DNA of 64,000 nt. It comes from Strigamia acuminata. Lineage: Eukaryota > Arthropoda > Chilopoda > Geophilomorpha > Linotaeniidae. The notes under the pieces are model-generated. The model was not told the DNA's origin, did no database searches, and saw nothing but the letters and a program-made list of their open reading frames with translations. A program made the translations under genes and the position numbers. The first letter of the stretch is position 1. Every line of letters begins with the position of its first letter. The stretch spans positions 14,760,491-14,824,490 of the forward strand of contig OX442317.1 in assembly GCA_949358305.1 (NCBI GenBank), written 5' to 3'. Shown here piece by piece: positions 9,264-20,300 of this stretch.

Positions 9264-12200
9264 AATGAGATCAAAAGTTTATTCTTTCAAATTATTGCTT
9301 GGATGTTGCTAAAACTTACATTGAAGCTTTCTACTAAGGTTTAAACACTATTTCAGAACATTCAGAAACATTGGTCTTGTGATGTTTGTGCTAAGTCAAC
9401 TGTGATGTCAAATGGGATCAAAAGTTTATTCTTCCAAATCATTGCTTGGATGTTGCTAAAACTTACATTGAAGCCTTCTACTAAGGTTTAAACACTATTT
9501 CAGAACATTCAGAGACATTGGTCTTGTGATGTTTGTGCTAAGTCAACTGTGATGTCAAATGAGATCAAAAGTTTATTCTTTCAAATCATTGCTTGGATGT
9601 TGCTAAAACTTACATTAAAGCTTTCTACTAAGGTTTAAACACTATTTCAGAACATTTAGAGACATTGGTCTTGTGATGTTTGTGCTAAGTCAACTGTGAT
9701 GAGATCAAAAGTCTATTCTCCAAAATCATTGCTTGGATGTTGCTAAAACTTACATTGAAGCCTTCTACTAAGGTTTAAACACTATTTCAGAACATTCAGA
9801 CACATTGGTCTTGTGGTGTTTGTGCTAAGTCAACTGTGACGTCAAATAAGATCAAAAGTTTATTCTTTCAAATCATTGCTTGGATGTTGCTAAAACTTAC
9901 ATTAAAGCTTTCTACTAAGGTTTAAACACTATTTCAGAACATTCAGAGACATTGGTCTTGTGATGTTTGTGCTAAGTCAACTGTGATGAGATCAAAAGTC
10001 TATTCTCCCAAATCATTGCTTGGATGTTGCTAAAACTTACATTGAAACCTTCTACTAAGGTTTAAACACTATTTCAGAACATTCAGAGACATTGGTTTGT
10101 GGTGTTTGTGCTAAGTCAACTGTGATGTCAAATGAGATCAAAAGTTTATTCTTTCAAATTATTGCTTGGATGTTGCTAAAACTTACATTGAAGCCTTCTA
10201 CTAAGGTTTAAACACTATTTCTGAACATTCAGAGACATTGGTCTTGTGGTGTTTGTGCTAAGTCAACTGTGATGTCAAATGAGATCAAAAGTTTATTCTT
10301 TCAAATTATTGCTTGGATGTTGCTAAAACTAACATTGAAGCCTTCTACTAAGGTTTAAACACTATTTCAGAACATTCAGAGACATTGATCTTGTGGTGTT
10401 TGTGCTAAGTCAACTGTGATGAGATCAAAAGTCTATTCTCCCAAATCATTTCTTGGATGTTGCTAAAACTTACATTAAAGCTTTCTACTAAGGTTTAAAC
10501 ACTATTTCAGAACATTCAGAGACATTGGTCTTGTGATGTTTGTGCTAAGTCAACTGTGATGAGATCAAAAGTCTATTCTCCCAAATCATTGCTTGGATGT
10601 TGCTAAAACTTACATTGAAGCCTTCTACTAAGGTTTAAACACTATTTCAGAACATTCAGAGACATTGGTTTGTGGTGTTTGTGCTAAGTCAACTGTGATG
10701 TCAAATGAGATCAAAAATTTATTCTTTCAAATTATTGCTTGGATGTTGCTAACACTTACATTGAAGCCTTCTACTAAGGTTTAAACACTATTTCAGAACA
10801 TTCAGAGACATTGGTCTTGTGATGTTTGTGCTAAGTCAACTGTGATGTCAAATGAGATCAAAAGTTTATTCTTTCAAATCATTGCTTGGATGTTGCTAAA
10901 ACTTACATTAAAGCCTTCTACTAAGGTTTAAACACTATTTCAGAACATTCAGAGACATTGGTCTTGTGATGTTTGTGCTAAGTCAACTGTGATGAGATCA
11001 AAAGTCTATTCTCCAAAATCATTGTTTGGATGTTGCTAAAACTTACATTGAAGCCTTCTACTAAGGTTTAAACACTATTTCAGAACATTCAGAGACATTG
11101 GTTTGTGGTGTTTGTGCTAAGTCAACTGTGATGTCAAATGAGATCAAAAGTTTATTCTTTCAAATTATTGCTTGGATGTTGCTAAAACTTACATTGAAGC
11201 CTTCTACTAAGGTTTAAACACTATTTCTGAACATTCAGAGACATTGGTCTTGTGGTGTTTGTGCTAAGTCAACTGTGATGTCAAATGAGATCAAAAGTTT
11301 ATTCTTTCAAATTATTGCTTGGATGTTGCTAAAACTTACATTGAAGCCTTCTACTAAGGTTTAAACACTATTTCAGAACATTCAGAGACATTGGTTTGTG
11401 GTGTTTGTGCTAAGTCAACTGTGATGTCAAATGAGATCAAAAGTTTATTCTTTCAAATTATTGCTTGGATGTTGCTAAAACTTACATTGAAGCCTTCTAC
11501 TAAGGTTTAAACACTATTTCTGAACATTCAGAGACATTGGTCTTGTGGTGTTTGTGCTAAGTCAACTGTGATGAGATCAAAAGTCTATTCTCCCAAATCA
11601 TTTCTTGGATGTTGCTAAAACTTACATTAAAGCTTTCTACTAAGGTTTAAACACTATTTCAGAACATTCAGAGACATTGGTCTTGTGATGTTTGTGCTAA
11701 GTCAACTGTGATGAGATCAAAAGTCTATTCTCCCAAATCATTGCTTGGATGTTGCTAAAACTTACATTAAAGCTTTCTACTAAGGTTTAAACACTATTTC
11801 AAAACATTCAGAGACATTGGTCTTGTGATGTTTGTGCTAAGTCAACTGTGATGAGATCAAAAGTCTATTCTCCCAAATCATTGCTTGGATGTTGCTAAAA
11901 CTTACATTGAAGCCTTCTACTAAGGTTTAAACACTATTTCAGAACATTCAGAGACATTGGTTTGTGGTGTTTGTGCTAAGTCAACTGTGATGTCAAATGA
12001 GATCAAAAATTTATTCTTTCAAATTATTGCTTGGATGTTGCTAACACTTACATTGAAGCCTTCTACTAAGGTTTAAACACTATTTCAGAACATTCAGACA
12101 CATTGGTCTTGTGGTGTTTGTGCTAAGTCAACTGTGATGAGATCAACAGTCTATTCTCCCAAATCATTGCTTGGATGTTGCTAAAACTTACATTAAAGCT

Positions 12201-14868
12201 TTCTACTAAGGTTTAAACACTATTTCAAAACATTCAGAGACATTGGTCTTGTGATGTTTGTGCTAAGTCAACTGTGATGAGATCAAAAGTCTATTCTCCC
12301 AAATCATTGCTTGGATGTTGCTAAAACTTACATTGAAACCTTCTACTAAGGTTTAAACACTATTTCAGAACATTCAGAGACATTGGTTTGTGGTGTTTGT
12401 GCTAAGTCAACTGTGATGTCAAATGAGATCAAAAATTTATTCTTTCAAATTATTGCTTGGATGTTGCTAACACTTACATTGAAGCCTTCTACTAAGGTTT
12501 AAACACTATTTCTAAACATTTAGAGACATTGGTCTTGTGGTGTTTGTGCTAAGTCAACTGTGACGTCAAATGAGATCAAAAGTTTATTCTTTCAAATTAT
12601 TGCTTGGATGTTGCTAAAACTTACATTGAAGCTTTCTACTAAGGTTTAAACACTATTTCAGAACATTCAGAAACATTGGTCTTGTGATGTTTGTGCTAAG
12701 TCAACTGTGATGTCAAATGGGATCAAAAGTTTATTCTTCCAAATCATTGCTTGGATGTTGCTAAAACTTACATTGAAGCCTTCTACTAAGGTTTAAACAC
12801 TATTTCAGAACATTCAGAGACATTGGTCTTGTGATGTTTGTGCTAAGTCAACTGTGATGTCAAATGAGATCAAAAGTTTATTCTTTCAAATCATTGCTTG
12901 GATGTTGCTAAAACTTACATTAAAGCTTTCTACTAAGGTTTAAACACTATTTCAGAACATTTAGAGACATTGGTCTTGTGATGTTTGTGCTAAGTCAACT
13001 GTGATGAGATCAAAAGTCTATTCTCCAAAATCATTGCTTGGATGTTGCTAAAACTTACATTGAAGCCTTCTACTAAGGTTTAAACACTATTTCAGAACAT
13101 TCAGACACATTGGTCTTGTGGTGTTTGTGCTAAGTCAACTGTGACGTCAAATAAGATCAAAAGTTTATTCTTTCAAATCATTGCTTGGATGTTGCTAAAA
13201 CTTACATTAAAGCTTTCTACTAAGGTTTAAACACTATTTCAGAACATTCAGAGACATTGGTCTTGTGATGTTTGTGCTAAGTCAACTGTGATGAGATCAA
13301 AAGTCTATTCTCCCAAATCATTGCTTGGATGTTGCTAAAACTTACATTGAAACCTTCTACTAAGGTTTAAACACTATTTCAGAACATTCAGAGACATTGG
13401 TTTGTGGTGTTTGTGCTAAGTCAACTGTGATGTCAAATGAGCCAAAAGTTTATTCTTTCAAATTATTGCTTGGATGTTGCTAAAACTTACATTGAAGCCT
13501 TCTACTAAGGTTTAAACACTATTTCTGAACATTCAGAGACATTGGTCTTGTGGTGTTTGTGCTAAGTCAACTGTGATGTCAAATGAGATCAAAAGTTTAT
13601 TCTTTCAAATTATTGCTTGGATGTTGCTAAAACTAACATTGAAGCCTTCTACTAAGGTTTAAACACTATTTCAGAACATTCAGAGACATTGATCTTGTGG
13701 TGTTTGTGCTAAGTCAACTGTGATGAGATCAAAAGTCTATTCTTCCAAATCATTTCTTGGATGTTGCTAAAACTTACATTAAAGCTTTCTACTAAGGTTT
13801 AAACACTATTTCAGAACATTCAGAGACATTGGTCTTGTGATGTTTGTGCTAAGTCAACTGTGATGAGATCAAAAGTCTATTCTCCCAAATCATTGCTTGG
13901 ATGTTGCTAAAACTTACATTGAAGCCTTCTACTAAGGTTTAAACACTATTTCAGAACATTCAGAGACATTGGTTTGTGGTGTTTGTGCTAAGTCAACTGT
14001 GATGTCAAATGAGATCAAAAATTTATTCTTTCAAATTATTGCTTGGATGTTGCTAACACTTACATTGAAGCCTTCTACTAAGGTTTAAACACTATTTCAG
14101 AACATTCAGAGACATTGGTCTTGTGATGTTTGTGCTAAGTCAACTGTGATGTCAAATGAGATCAAAAGTTTATTCTTTCAAATCATTGCTTGGATGTTGC
14201 TAAAACTTACATTAAAGCCTTCTACTAAGGTTTAAACACTATTTCAGAACATTCAGAGACATTGGTCTTGTGATGTTTGTGCTAAGTCAACTGTGATGAG
14301 ATCAAAAGTCTATTCTCCAAAATCATTGCTTGGATGTTGCTAAAACTTACATTGAAGCCTTCTACTAAGGTTTAAACACTATTTCAGAACATTCAGAGAC
14401 ATTGGTTTGTGGTGTTTGTGCTAAGTCAACTGTGATGTCAAATGAGATCAAAAGTTTATTCTTTCAAATTATTGCTTGGATGTTGCTAAAACTTACATTG
14501 AAGCCTTCTACTAAGGTTTAAACACTATTTCTGAACATTCAGAGACATTGGTCTTGTGGTGTTTGTGCTAAGTCAACTGTGATGTCAAATGAGATCAAAA
14601 GTTTATTCTTTCAAATTATTGCTTGGATGTTGCTAAAACTTACATTGAAGCCTTCTACTAAGGTTTAAACACTATTTCAGAACATTCAGAGACATTGGTT
14701 TGTGGTGTTTGTGCTAAGTCAACTGTGATGTCAAATGAGATCAAAAGTTTATTCTTTCAAATTATTGCTTGGATGTTGCTAAAACTTACATTGAAGCCTT
14801 CTACTAAGGTTTAAACACTATTTCTGAACATTCAGAGACATTGGTCTTGTGGTGTTTGTGCTAAGTCA

Positions 14869-14873
14869 ACTGT
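14869..14873. repeat. Target site duplication of B, left copy (ACTGT)
   Basis: ACTGT sits just before the B 5' LTR and again just after the B 3' LTR at 32933-32937. Removing B and one copy restores a normal satellite monomer. Confidence 0.93.
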
Positions 14874-16383
14874 TGTTGCAAACAACGTGGAAATATTTTG
14901 GAAATTGCATTTATTACTGTGTTTTATGTCATAATAAATATTCATAGTGTAATTGAGTTTTTGCCTAATATTTTCATTTATTGCTTTTCAGGTTTTATCT
15001 TATTAAAACATTTTCTAGTGTTTTCAGTAATTTTAGTGTCTTTTGTGTTGATATTGCATTTTTATTTACTGTTATTTCAAGTGTTTTCTATGCTTTGTGT
15101 CATATCTCATTGATTTCTTATGCATTTTCATGATTTTCGGCAATTTTAAGTACATTCGTCGAAGTGCAGTTCAGTTGCGCTACACGCGTAACGTCACTTT
15201 TCATTTACTAGTTTCGTTGCGATTGAACTTCTAACGTTTCGTTTTTACCTTTCCGAATTGTTAAGAATTCGATTTGATGTTGTTTTCTACTAATTTAAGT
15301 ACGCTCTTTCTACTGGTGTGCTTTTTATTTGCCCAAGTGTTTTCGTTTCGTCAGTGCGAACGTTCGTTGTCGGCCACCGCATGGGCGCGGCCGATAATGT
15401 TCGGTTCGTGCGGCTTACGATCTATTTCAAAGTGTTGTGTTGAATAAATAGTGTGATTTTGTGCAGGAAATAACATTTCCTAATTTTATTTAACATTCCT
15501 ATGTGGTTTTTATTAACATTCTGTGTATCTAATTTCAAATGTACTGGTTTTACCGCCAATATGACGTTCGAGGCCGCCATGTTGGAATTTATCGGTAATT
15601 CGTTTTTATTTCAATTTGTTTGCGATGTATATTGATTGAATTGATTATACTTTTCCATTACGATGTTTTTTAACCTGCATTCTTATGTTATTTTGTGTTT
15701 TAAAGCCATTTTAAATTCAAATCTTACGGTTACGTCATCGTACTTGCTTGTGATTGGCTATCGCGATCGTCTGCTACACGATCATTGTTTTGTGCTTCGT
15801 TTTCATTGTTTTACTTATTGAATCGAATTGTTATGATTAGCTTTTTTATTCACTGCATTCTTGCGGTCATTTTGATATATTACAAACTGTAATCCGTGCT
15901 AATTTCACAATTTGTCAACTTTGCCTGTATTTCTTTTTCCTCCGTTGCCATGACAACGGAGAATTTTGTGTCTGTATTTCGCCGCTAATCGGCTCGGCGC
16001 GTGCCATTTTCGGTATTGCGCATGTGCGGCTCCCTTGAGGGCCAATTACATTCGTGTATTTTATTCAGTTATCATCTAACCGTTCATTAAAGAAGTTGTT
16101 GAATTTTAGCTCGTGTTTAACATTATTTCCGCCATCTTTTCCAATGTGTCGGGAGTAGTAAAACCATTTCCCCGCTGGCTTATGGATAAACAAGCACTGG
16201 GATACCTTGCAACAGTGCTCTCTAATGCTTTCTCCTCGTGCAACAATGGATTCGGGAGTGAATATTGTGGTTTCCAGCACGGTTTATGTACGTACATTTC
16301 TATACGATCATCAAATCATAGTGGCGGGAATTTCAAACCGCAAATGCCCATTTCTTCTATATTCGTGTTGACCGACCGCAACA
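14874..16383 (+). repeat. 5' LTR of B (1510 bp)
   Basis: Tips TGTTGC and GCAACA. The length matches the reassembled 3' LTR exactly (227 + 1283 bp). It carries YY1-like GCCGCCATGTTGG at about 15573-15585 and CCGCCATCTTTT near 16126, a GC-rich GCGCATGTGC motif near 16018 and a dyad at 15940-15961. The CRE seen in the 3' LTR is broken here (TAACGTCA at 15189-15196). A 5' LTR normally supplies the promoter; I could not place a start site. Confidence 0.95.
15940..15961 (+). promoter_or_regulatory. 22-bp dyad in B 5' LTR
   Basis: Arms CTCCGTTG and CAACGGAG (8 bp) with a short centre. It is the counterpart of the A1/A2 dyad, with one more base pair. Confidence 0.5.
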
Positions 16384-16398
16384 TCGAATATCTAGTTT

Positions 16399-16418
16399 TG
16401 GTAGCCGTGACCAGGATT
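16399..16418 (+). other. Primer binding site of B (tRNA-His-like)
   Basis: TGGT followed, after one extra A, by GCCGTGACCAGGATT. This fits the complement of an animal tRNA-His 3' end as I recall it, with one inserted base. It starts 15 nt after the LTR, whereas most LTR elements have 0-5 nt. A2 has the same offset. Confidence 0.6.
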
Positions 16419-16856
16419 GCCGTTGCATTCTTTCTGTGTTTTCGTCGTGACGTCAGTGCAACGTCCGATCGTGCGTTTGGTGCGATCAACGGAATAATTT
16501 ACGTTCGCGATTCGTCGTCTGCTACAAGTAGTGTCAACGTTCAACGTGACTTCAGCCACAACGAGGACAGGTACGGCGTCGAATTTGAACAATCGTGTGC
16601 AAGCAACGGGATCTTCCGGTCGCCATATTTGGATACACAACGCGCTGCGCTGGAAAGACGATTTGCCCCTGGATTATTTGCATTTTCTTGTTTTTGGAGT
16701 TCTGTGTTTTCATTTTGGGGATTTTTATTGCATGAGGGTATTGTTTTGGGTATTCCATTGGTGTTTTTGTTGTTTCATTTGCTAGTTTTGGGGAAAATTT
16801 TAGTAAAAGTGTTTTCATATCAAATTTTGAAGTGTTTTTTCATTGCATGCTTAGTT

Positions 16857-16885
16857 CTCCATTATAACCGCCATAAGCGGGGGAG
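16857..16885 (+). other. Conserved leader hairpin of B
   Basis: Outer stem CTCC/GGAG, a 7-base 5' bulge, inner stem CCGC/GCGG, loop CATAA and one bulged G. Two inner base pairs differ from A2 and C by paired changes, which supports a real RNA structure. It lies 473 bases downstream of the LTR end. A role in packaging, dimerisation or translation is inference. Confidence 0.7.
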
Positions 16886-16961
16886 ATTAGATTTATTTCG
16901 AGTAGAACTGACTAGTTTCAAGTTGAATGAGCTGTCAGTAGAGTCAAAATTTAATGTTAGG

Positions 16962-17060
16962 AGTTATTGGCGTGTTTTGTTGCAAAACGAACCGTCAATT
17001 GTTTTCAAAAGAGTTTATTGGCGTGCTTTGTTGCAAAACGAACCGTCAATTATTTTCAAA
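16962..17060 (+). repeat. 51-bp tandem duplication in B leader
   Basis: Two near-identical units, starting about 16964 and 17015, each with GCGTG(T/C)TTTGTTGC and CGAACCGTCAATT. The A2 leader has no second copy. Confidence 0.8.
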
Positions 17061-17267
17061 CTGTGCAGGGTAATTGTGTCACGTTTTATTTACGTACACA
17101 AAAACCGCTCAAATTTTTGGTCATCCTCGATTGGCCAAACATTTGATATTCTAAAATTCTCACGTGTCACCAAGGACCGTGAAAATTGAGTGCTTTTTGG
17201 GGGATAAAATTAAAAAGTTTTTTCTCTTAAAAATTAAAACAAAGTTGAATTGTCATGCCCGTTTTTA

Positions 17268-17290
17268 TCTGTTCTTTCCAAATTTCACAG
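17268..17290 (+). promoter_or_regulatory. Candidate 3' splice site before B gag
   Basis: A pyrimidine-rich stretch ends in TTTCACAG, 30 nt before the ATG. A2 has TAATTTACAG at the same place, and both are followed by CCG. No convincing shared donor was found, so cis- or trans-splicing remains open. Confidence 0.4.
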
Positions 17291-17320
17291 CCGAATTTTT
17301 TGTGAGAGAGGACAGAGAAA

Positions 17321-20300
17321 ATGGCGGAACCTACAATGAGAGATCTTCTAACTGAGGATCAAATCGAAGTGCAACAACAACGTTGGGAGTCGCAAGTCAC
17401 TGCAATGAATCATCTGTTGTCTATATCGGAGAAGACAGCAGATCCAGGTGAACTGGAAGCGCTGGTGCAAACTGCGACCCCGAAAGAAACGAGAATAGTC
17501 GGTGCGCTGAATGATCTACAGGAATATTCGGACCACGGCTATTATCTAGAATGCATTGACAAGCTTGAGACTATGCAAGCAAGAGTTGATCTTCTTCGCA
17601 CGAGATACGAAATCTCAAAGCGATCACTTCCAACTTTGGGAGGAAGATTAAATACGTCGACAAGCTCAAACCAGAATACAACCTTGAACGCGACAGCAAC
17701 GTTTAGAAAAAATTCGAAGCTGCCCAAACTGGATTCCGTAAAATTCGACGGAGATATTTTGAAGTACAGAACATTTAAAAGCAACTTCGAGACCTCCGTA
17801 CACAAGGATCCAGACCTGAGTAACGTTGAAAAACTCCAGTATTTACAAACTATGTGCACTGGAGAAGCGGCAATTCTCATCTCCACTTTTCCCCTGATCG
17901 AGGAATCATATGACCTGGCCAGGGAAGAACTAGAAAGACATTTTGGTGATGAGGATGCCCAACAAACTGCGTTAATAAAATCAATTCGAGAATTAAAAGC
18001 GGTTTCGAGTGTATATCCAACTAAAGCGATAAAAACAAACTTGACCAAGATTTCTGCGACTATTAGACTTTTAGAGCAGCTAAAAATTCCTATTCAGACT
18101 TCCGGAGCTTTCTTATTGCCCGACATAATTAGCAAGTTTCCAACTTCAATGGCATTAAGATTTTACCAAGTTCACGGGATTCAAAATAAGAACATTGTTA
18201 CGTTGCTCAATTTCTTTGTGAATGAGGTTGCGATGGCCGAACGAACTGAAAACGTTTCGGAAAAATCGAAAAAAGACAAGAATGAAAAATCGGACGTAGA
18301 GAAAACGAAAGTGAAAGGTTCAATGACCACGTGCGCAACCACTCAGGAAGCCAAGCAGTCTACTAGTGCAAAAACGAAGAGTGAACCGAAATCTGAAAGC
18401 AAGAATACGCCTTTCAAGACAAGCAAGTGCATTTTTTGTGATGATGAACATTTAAACGGCTCTTGTAAAAAGGATTTCGAAATCAACGCGAAAATCGAAA
18501 TAGTTAAGAAAAACCGACTGTGTTTTAATTGTTTCAGAACTGGGCATAGAGTAGGAGACTGCAAGGTCAAATTTTCTTGTAAACATTGTGGTGGGCGACA
18601 CCATTCCACAATATGCAAAAAATCCGAGGTGAAGAATTCAACGAACGCTGCGGAGAAGCCGAAGGAGCCACAAGTAACAACACATGTTTCATGCGCAATC
18701 TCGACGACTCTACAACTAATGATCTTCACCGCGGACCTGAAGACAAAATCAGGAGGAACTCACAGCATTCGAGGGATGATTGATCCGGGAAGCCATCGAT
18801 CGTTCATCACAAAAGAATTTGTTGAAAGACTGAAACTGAAAAAATGCGGCAGTGTCTCTGCCACCACACAGAGATTCAACGACTCGTCTCCAGCAGCCAC
18901 GGACTATGATGTGTTTAATGTCACACTGCAAAGTAAAAATGACACTCAAGATTTGAAACTTTCAATGCTTTCTGTGGAGAATTTGCCACGAGTGCAGGGC
19001 ATTCTTAACTCATCAATAATAGACAAGGTGAAGAAGTTAAACCTTGAACTTGCTGAAGACCTACCAGCTAAGACTTCTCAAATCGACGTGCTTTTAGGAG
19101 TCGACGTGTGGTGGAAGGTCGTTAAGGACGGCAAGAAAAAAGTAAACGCCGATCTTGGATTAATAAATACAATTTTTGGATGGGTCTTGTCCGGAGCGGC
19201 GGGGAACATCAATTTATTCGAAGATGAGGAAGAATTGACAACATGTTGCAACACATGCGACTTAAACATCCAAGAAAAATTGGACAAACTGTGGAACTTA
19301 GAAGCAATCGGAATAAATGCGGGAGAAAAAGATTCCGACTTTATTCGCGATCGATTCGAATCAACTACGAGGCGTCTAGACGATGGACGTTATGAAGTCA
19401 TGCTGCCATTCAACGGACAGGAAGTCGACTTGGAATCCAATTGGGAGTTGGCCATGAACCAACTGGCTAACACGCTCAAAAGAATAGATGCCAACGAGGA
19501 TTACAAAAAACGTTACGACGAGTCCATGTGGCAGTATATTCACGAAAATCACGCGGAGGAAGTCCCAAAAGAGGAGCGTTTTCTGAAGAAAGGAACCTAC
19601 AATATACCTCACCACCCTGTAATCAAGGAGGATCGAGACACGACAAAATTTAGAGTAGTGTTTAACGCGTCTTCATCCAAAAAAGGAAAGCGTTCCCTTA
19701 ATGACTGTCTATTTCCGGGACCTTCCCTCAACCCAGACTTAATACTCGTTATTGTGAGATTCCGTCTCTATTGTATTCCAATAATAGCAGACATTAAGCA
19801 AGCGTTCCTTCAAGTTATGATCAACCCAACTCAAACAAACTTTTTACGTTTTTTGTGGGTCGCTCGTGACTATTTCAAAGAGCCATACTCTTGGCAAAAT
19901 TTGTGGAATAATCTAATGGTTCTGCGAATGATTGTCGTGCCATTTGGCGTCATTTCTTCTCCATTCCTCTTGTGTGCGACGATTAGAAAACAAGCGAAAC
20001 AATTCGAGAAAACTCATGCAAAAGAAGTCGACGCACTCGATGATGGAATATTCATGGATGATTTGACGTCAGGAGGAGATTTTACAGCCGACACAACCTC
20101 ACATTGCGAGAAACTGAAAATGATATTAGACGACGGAAAGCTTCCCCTCGTGAAGTGGGCGACCTCAAGCAAGGACGTCTTCAACAATTTGAAAAAAGAA
20201 GGTTTTCATATGCGAGGAGAGGAGTTTTCGGACTTAGGAATCATCAAAATGCTTGGAATATTGTGGAACACGGCAGAAGATGTCATGATGTTTAACATTC

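Larger units (their letters stand above)
5312..14873. repeat. Satellite array 1 (140/146/147-bp monomers in higher-order repeats)
   Basis: About 66 head-to-tail monomers, each containing the palindrome GTTTAAAC. Monomers come in two main lengths, set by presence or absence of a 7-bp TCAAATG block between two ATG triplets; a further 1-bp change (GGTCTTG or GGTTTG) gives 140, 146 and 147. A nine-monomer block repeats with an exact 1299-bp spacing (marker CATTGATC near 5345, 6644 and 7943). Further on, a block from about 8790 repeats at +3305 (rare markers GATCAACAG at 8836 and 12141, GTCAAATAAG at 9841 and 13146). No coding potential is seen. A1 bounds it on the left, B on the right. Confidence 0.97.
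16384..17320 (+). other. Untranslated leader of B
   Basis: 937 bases between the 5' LTR and the gag start. It holds the primer site, a CRE-like TGACGTCA at 16448-16455, a region alignable with the A2 leader without gaps over several hundred bases, the leader hairpin, a 51-bp tandem duplication, and a pyrimidine-rich AG acceptor shortly before the ATG. A 358-codon frame (16113-17189) crosses it from the LTR, but its differences from A2 show no third-position bias, so I treat it as non-coding. Confidence 0.75.

Noticed and set aside
5312-14873. CRISPR-like array
   Set aside because: Regular spacing comes from whole-monomer tandem repetition without unique spacers; the context is a eukaryotic satellite.
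5312-14873. CENP-B box in the satellite
   Set aside because: No match to the TTCG...CGGG type core was seen in any monomer variant that I read.
14898-15113. 71-codon hydrophobic ORF in the B 5' LTR, repeated in longer form at 22583-22969
   Set aside because: T-rich LTR sequence produces hydrophobic frames by composition; the second one runs across the A2 insertion junction.
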